Assembly: GCA_963834685.1 (NCBI GenBank)
Contig: CAWICW010000016.1
Span: forward strand, 62,001-126,000
Length of the DNA stretch: 64,000 nt
Direction of reading: 5' to 3'
Source: Palsa-504 sp963834685
Lineage (GTDB): Bacteria; Actinomycetota; Actinomycetes; Streptosporangiales; Streptosporangiaceae
In this document: one piece after another, positions 63,977 to 64,000 of the stretch
Layout of the letters: each line of letters begins with the position of its first letter
Position numbering within the stretch: the first letter of the stretch is position 1
The notes under the pieces: generated by a model
What the model was told of the DNA's origin: nothing
The model's database searches: none
Seen by the model: the letters and a program-made list of their open reading frames with translations, nothing else
Program-made: the position numbers and the translations under genes

Positions 63977-64000
63977 GGTGAGCCTTTCTCATTCTTCGCG

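Overview
This is GC-rich (about 70%) chromosomal sequence from a high-GC actinobacterium, with dense coding, many GTG starts and 1-19 nt gene overlaps. The gene set points to a Streptomyces/Streptosporangiales-type relative: hspR with clpB, a bldG/anti-sigma pair beside a proton-pumping pyrophosphatase and a divergent DUF1998 helicase, a 6C small RNA, a MarP protease with Nudix and nth, DUF3151, a DUF1469 holin-like protein and a split LigD. No tRNA, rRNA, insertion sequence, prophage or CRISPR array was seen. It reads as core chromosome in the first two thirds, grading into accessory sequence after about 43.5 kb.

Layout. 1-4.8 kb: chaperone operon grpE (5' cut off)-dnaJ-hspR-clpB. 4.8-8.3 kb: TPR protein, NYN-domain protein, pyrE, DedA. 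8.4-15.3 kb: fba, DUF3151, then purA, purD, purB and a MurA, all forward. 15.3-19.7 kb, reverse: a HisC/Pat aminotransferase and a two-gene cation system, an NRAMP-like transporter lacking the usual metal motifs plus a soluble MgtE-N/CBS protein. 20-28.2 kb: MOSC protein, APC permease fused to an OB fold, Rieske/DUF2231 protein overlapping an SPFH protein, a lone ABC ATPase, and a GAF histidine kinase/LuxR response regulator pair. 28.4-31.5 kb: SDR, QueA-like protein, serB. 31.5-37.6 kb: hppA, anti-sigma factor, bldG, and a divergent helicase carrying an apparent frameshift. 37.6-38.7 kb: a long non-coding gap with a 6C RNA candidate. 38.7-43.6 kb: holin-like protein, alpha/beta hydrolase, DUF309, an epimerase remnant, and the marP-Nudix-nth operon. 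43.8-50.8 kb: ComF-like protein, GT-C-like membrane protein, Nudix, LigD polymerase and ligase genes, VIT1 transporter. 50.8-64 kb: MurA remnant, patatin-PlsC fusion, ArsR-SRPBCC/VOC pair, GNAT, SDR fragment, YbjQ-like protein, acyl-CoA carboxylase beta subunit, secreted carboxylesterase, epimerase/TetR divergent pair, membrane protein, XRE regulator.

How genes work together. The first operon refolds and disaggregates proteins, and HspR is its repressor. purA, purD and purB are three purine steps in a row. The NRAMP-like and MgtE-N/CBS genes overlap by 4 nt and look like a transporter with its cytosolic Mg2+ sensor. BldG and the adjacent kinase-like protein form a partner-switching pair. The two LigD proteins supply the polymerase, ligase and phosphoesterase activities of bacterial end joining; no Ku gene is in the window.

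The most interesting items are the NRAMP/MgtE pair, the APC-OB fusion, the 6C RNA, the LigD polymerase frame that has no stop where the family ends, the frameshifted helicase, the Rieske/SPFH antisense overlap and three decayed gene remnants.
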